Origin: Variovorax sp. Sphag1AA
GTDB taxonomy: Bacteria > Pseudomonadota > Gammaproteobacteria > Burkholderiales > Burkholderiaceae_C
Assembly: GCF_014192575.1 (NCBI RefSeq)
Contig: NZ_JACHYC010000001.1
Span: 868,001 to 932,000 of the forward strand
Length of the DNA: 64,000 nt
Direction: 5' to 3'
Of the stretch, positions 61,053-64,000 are shown one piece after another (within the stretch, counting starts at the first letter, position 1; each line of letters begins with the position of its first letter). Position numbers and translations under genes: made by a program. The notes under the pieces are model-generated. The model had not been told where the DNA came from. It did not search any database and saw nothing but the letters and a program-made list of their open reading frames with translations.

Positions 61053-63595
61053 GTTCCGAAGCTGTAGCGCACGCCGATCCAGGCCGTGCGCGGCGCGCCA
61101 GGGGCGAGGAAGGTCGCGCGCACGAGGGGAAAGTCTCCGTTCGCATTGGCCGGGAAAGGCCGGGCCACAAAGGCGCCTGCGGGTCCGAAGGCGTTGGCAC
61201 CGAGCTGACCGCCGGTCGTGTACTTGCGGTCGAACAGGTTGTTGATCTGCGCAAAGAACTTCAGGCCCTTCTTCGGCCGATAGTCGGCGCCGAGGTTGAA
61301 GACCGCATAGCCGCCGGTGCGCCCGTCGCCCGTGTAGTAGATGCCGTCCGGCATATGCAGTCCGTTCTCGTTGCCGCGCACGTTGGCCCCGCTCGAAGCC
61401 ACCATGTCGAGGTCGAAGCGCCATTGCGCATTCGCCTCCCAATTCGCCTCAAGCTTGAGCACGCGGCGCGGCAGCAGCGGGATGCGGTCTCCCGGCCGGA
61501 TGGTGATCGTGCCCTCCGTACCCGGAGCGCCGGCGGCCGCGGAGCTGTTGCTGCTGTTGCCCGAACCATCGATGACTTCGCTACTGCGGAACGTGGCGTC
61601 GAGCAGTGCCAGATTGGCGCCAACGGTCCATCCTCGCGCGGGTTGCGCCACGAGGCCCGCCTCGATGCCCTGACGGCGCGTCTTGCCGAAGTTCTTGAAG
61701 TACCCGAATCCGCTCGGGTCGTCCGACACGAAGAGCAGATCGTCCTTGTTGTCCGAGCGGAAGACGCCGAGGTTCCACGAGAGCGACCGCTCCCACTTGC
61801 CGCGCATACCCGCTTCGAAGGTGGTCGTGACCACCTGCTTGAGGGATGGATCGCCCGCAAACGAGTTCGGTAGCTTGCAGGGCGTTGCCGGATCTGAGCA
61901 GCCGAGCTCGATCGCGGTCGGAGCTCGGCTTCCCTGATTGGCGCCCGCGTAGAGGGTCAGCGCCTCACTCGCCGCAAAGGTCAGGCCGATCGCCGGATTG
62001 AAATGGCTGAAGGTGTGATCGCCCGTGAGCGAGCCCGGAGCGGGCCCCGGCGTGACCCAATCGAAGTTGTCGACCGAGGTGTGGTTGTAGCGCCCCGACA
62101 GCGTCAGGTGCGTCGCCTGGCTGATCTCGATGATGTCGCTCGCGTAGAGGCTCCAGGTGCTCGAGCGGCTCGACAGGCCCACGCGGGCATCGAACGCGTT
62201 CTCGGAGTTCTGCGTGCCGTCTGCAAAAGCGCCGGGCCCCAGCAGCGGCGTGATCGACCTGTCCGGATTGATGAAGCCGAATTGCGCGCTCTGGTCGAAG
62301 CCGACGCGGCTCGCGTCGTAGGCAGCGCCGAACACCAGTTGATGACCGATGCCGGCGGTGTCCATCAGCGCCGCAAACTGGCCCGCCAGGCCGTAGTTGT
62401 GCTGCTCGGTCCGGGTGCGGTTGTAGAGCCCGTTGCACTTTTCGTTGGGCTCGTTGTTCGTCAGCACGTTGGCGATGCAGCGCCATCGCGGGAAAGGCGT
62501 GTTGGCCTGCGTCTCGCCGCTGGTCGGGAAACCCGTGAAGCCCGCGCGCGAGAGGGCTGCGCGCTCAGCCACATTGGGCTGGTAGAGCGACTCGCCGAGG
62601 GAATCGTCGTTGACGTCGCCATTGAGCGTGCTGGCCTTGATGTCGCGCCAGTAAGCGTTGCCCGTGAAGCGCAGGCGGTCGTTGATGTCGTGGCTGCCGG
62701 CGAGATTCAGGAAGATCGAGCGGTTGTTGGTCTGGTCCGGGACCGTGTAGACACTGCTCCAGTCGCGCTGCAGAGCGTGCTGCTCCTGCAGCCCGTTGCC
62801 GGTGAGGTCGTTGTCGGCGTAGGCCGCCGTCAGGGACAGTTCTGTGTCTCGCGCACGCTTGCCAACCTTGGCGAAGAGCTGGCGCAGATCGCTCGGAGAG
62901 GCGGTACGCCAGCCGTCCTCGTGAAAGCGATTGGCAGCGACGTACCAGTTGACGCCGTCCTCCCGGCTGCCGCCGGTCTCGAATTCGGCCGCAACGCGCC
63001 CATAGCTACCGCCGAGCATCTGCACCGAGGTGCCCGGGCTGGTGAACCCGTCCTTGGTTCGCACCGACAGAGCACCGCCCAGGGTGTTGAGGCCGAACAG
63101 CGGATTGCTGCCGGGCATCAACACCACGCTGTCGATCACGGTGGTCGGGATCAGATCCCAGCTCACCACATCGCCGAAAGGCTGGTTCAGGCGCACACCG
63201 TCGAGATACACCGACAGTCCCTGCGGCGTACCGAGCAGCGGCGAAGCCGTGAAGCCGCGGTAGTTGATGTCCACCTGGAAGGGATTGCCCTGGATCTCGT
63301 TGACTGTCACGCCGTTGATCCGGCGGGCCAGAAAGCTCGACAGGTCGAGCGCATGCGTGCGGTCGATGTCGGTGCCGGTGGCACTCTGCACGTTGGCGGG
63401 CACCTGGTCCTTGGGCACGTCGAGCCCCGGCAATGGCGTCGGCGCGACGACCGTAATCGTGGGAAGCTCGCGGTCGGCCTCCGCCTGGACCTGGGCGGCG
63501 GCTGGCGGGGCGCCGGAGAGCCCGACCGCCGACGCCGTCGAAAGAAGCAAAAAGGCAGGCAGGCGCGTACCAGGGTCGCCACGGCGACGTTGCAT
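61049..63595 (-). CDS. TonB-dependent outer-membrane receptor
   Basis: Energy-coupled outer-membrane receptor, 848 residues. The signal peptide ends near residue 35 (PPAAAQ). The likely TonB box is PTITVVAP, followed by a plug domain (DIDRTHALDLSSFLARRING; VYLDGVRLNQPFGDVV). A 22-strand barrel follows, ending in the aromatic-rich WIGVRYSFG. The ligand could be a siderophore, a cofactor or another compound and is not evident. ATG 63595 follows GGAGAGGGG. It is divergent from cysI with 318 bases between, which raises the possibility of sulfur-linked control. Confidence 0.93.
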   Translation of the reverse strand: MQRRRGDPGTRLPAFLLLSTASAVGLSGAPPAAAQVQAEADRELPTITVVAPTPLPGLDVPKDQVPANVQSATGTDIDRTHALDLSSFLARRINGVTVNEIQGNPFQVDINYRGFTASPLLGTPQGLSVYLDGVRLNQPFGDVVSWDLIPTTVIDSVVLMPGSNPLFGLNTLGGALSVRTKDGFTSPGTSVQMLGGSYGRVAAEFETGGSREDGVNWYVAANRFHEDGWRTASPSDLRQLFAKVGKRARDTELSLTAAYADNDLTGNGLQEQHALQRDWSSVYTVPDQTNNRSIFLNLAGSHDINDRLRFTGNAYWRDIKASTLNGDVNDDSLGESLYQPNVAERAALSRAGFTGFPTSGETQANTPFPRWRCIANVLTNNEPNEKCNGLYNRTRTEQHNYGLAGQFAALMDTAGIGHQLVFGAAYDASRVGFDQSAQFGFINPDRSITPLLGPGAFADGTQNSENAFDARVGLSSRSSTWSLYASDIIEISQATHLTLSGRYNHTSVDNFDWVTPGPAPGSLTGDHTFSHFNPAIGLTFAASEALTLYAGANQGSRAPTAIELGCSDPATPCKLPNSFAGDPSLKQVVTTTFEAGMRGKWERSLSWNLGVFRSDNKDDLLFVSDDPSGFGYFKNFGKTRRQGIEAGLVAQPARGWTVGANLALLDATFRSSEVIDGSGNSSNSSAAAGAPGTEGTITIRPGDRIPLLPRRVLKLEANWEANAQWRFDLDMVASSGANVRGNENGLHMPDGIYYTGDGRTGGYAVFNLGADYRPKKGLKFFAQINNLFDRKYTTGGQLGANAFGPAGAFVARPFPANANGDFPLVRATFLAPGAPRTAWIGVRYSFGT

Positions 63596-63913
63596 GTGTC
63601 CCCTCTCCTCCACCTCGATGGGTGCGCCCTCAAGTTAAAGCGCGGCCCCAACAGCGAAATAGGGAAATTCCCGCCCCTAGAATTCGCCCGGTTTCGAGTA
63701 CGGCTCAGCCGTGCAGGACGACGTTCCGAGCGCCGTCCGCTTTATCCCGAATAAGCAACTGGTCGCCCGCAAACCCGCATGGAGACTGGCGAATAAGCTT
63801 ATCCGCATAAAGCGCGAACCAAAAAATAGTTTGTTTCCATAAGGCTCGCTTCTAAAGTTGCGCCCTCGTTGACCGGGGCCGGTGGACGCACTGCCTTCAA
63901 CAACTGACACACG
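63596..63913 (+). promoter_or_regulatory. Regulatory region between TonB receptor and cysI
   Basis: No gene in these 318 bases. Two GAATAAGC copies (63749-63756 and 63791-63798) are 42 bases apart, about four helical turns. Around them are TTAT-n5-ATAA (63742-63754), the palindrome ATAAGCTTAT (63793-63802) and GCATAA (63805-63810), resembling elements before the other sulfur operons. A sigma-70-like pair TTGTTT (63831-63836) and TAAAGT (63853-63858), 16 apart, faces cysI. An upstream activator, possibly CysB-type, is inferred. Confidence 0.55.
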
Positions 63914-64000
63914 ATGTACCAATACACAGATTTCGACCGCCAGTTCGTGCACCTGCGCGCGGCGCAATTCCGCGATCAACTCGAACGCTGGCAGACGGGC
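63914..64000 (+). CDS. cysI: Sulfite reductase hemoprotein beta-subunit, start only
   Basis: Only the first 29 residues are in the window: MYQYTDFDRQFVHLRAAQ, then FRDQLERWQTG. This matches the N-terminus of betaproteobacterial sulfite/nitrite reductase (CysI). The enzyme reduces sulfite to sulfide for cysteine synthesis. It follows a regulatory region with candidate sulfur operators. The rest lies beyond the right edge, so completeness cannot be judged. The name rests on a short segment. Confidence 0.75.
   Translation, partial: MYQYTDFDRQFVHLRAAQFRDQLERWQTG

Noticed and set aside
60240..61442. 400-codon frame opposite hemolysin III
   Set aside because: Shadow frame covering a conserved gene and part of the TonB receptor gene end.
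62003..63754. 583-codon frame opposite the TonB receptor
   Set aside because: Shadow frame of a well-supported gene.

Overview
The window is chromosomal DNA from a GC-rich betaproteobacterium. The protein families, the gene orders (map-glnD; ligA-zipA-smc) and the porin and sulfur genes point to Burkholderiales, family Comamonadaceae, probably a Variovorax-like organism. This is judged from remembered protein similarity, not from a search. No rRNA, tRNA, CRISPR array, integrase, transposase or prophage gene was seen.

Layout. 1-25 kb is mostly housekeeping: purL (partial, left edge), map, glnD, a PPC-domain protein, an amino-acid ABC transporter without an ATPase gene (aapJQM), DoxX, def, a Tyr/Gly-rich lipoprotein, ligA-zipA-smc, two lipoproteins (one a lipase-like hydrolase), a ParA-like ATPase, a broken porin gene, a LysR protein reduced to its DNA-binding domain, and an AraC regulator. 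25-43 kb is a sulfur-acquisition region. It holds a sulfate ABC operon (hydrolase-sbp-cysT-cysW-cysA-dsbB) and an oppositely placed LysR/azoreductase pair. It also holds a long minus-strand series: second sulfate-binding protein, ssuE, a 43-residue membrane peptide, ssuADCB, a Mop-domain protein, metNIQ, serine acetyltransferase and an FMN reductase. The theme returns at the right edge with the start of cysI. 43-64 kb is mixed: yggX, mnmC, a 1094-residue membrane protein of unknown role opposite a transglutaminase, a tripartite RND efflux operon whose adaptor ends in an OmpA-like domain, patatin plus a GntP permease, a crotonase, hemolysin III and a TonB receptor.

How it fits together. Sulfate, alkanesulfonate and methionine importers, SsuD/SsuE desulfonation, serine acetylation and sulfite reduction together supply cysteine and methionine. 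Three of the sulfur promoters share GAATA and GCATAA(G) elements that may be one operator, possibly for a CysB-type regulator. A GC-rich intergenic repeat occurs three times in 13 kb, always flush against sulfur genes.

The items most worth attention are the adaptor-OmpA fusion, the unknown 1094-residue membrane protein, the small membrane peptide coupled to ssuA, the repeat family, the shared sulfur operator, and the porin gene that looks internally deleted and frameshifted.
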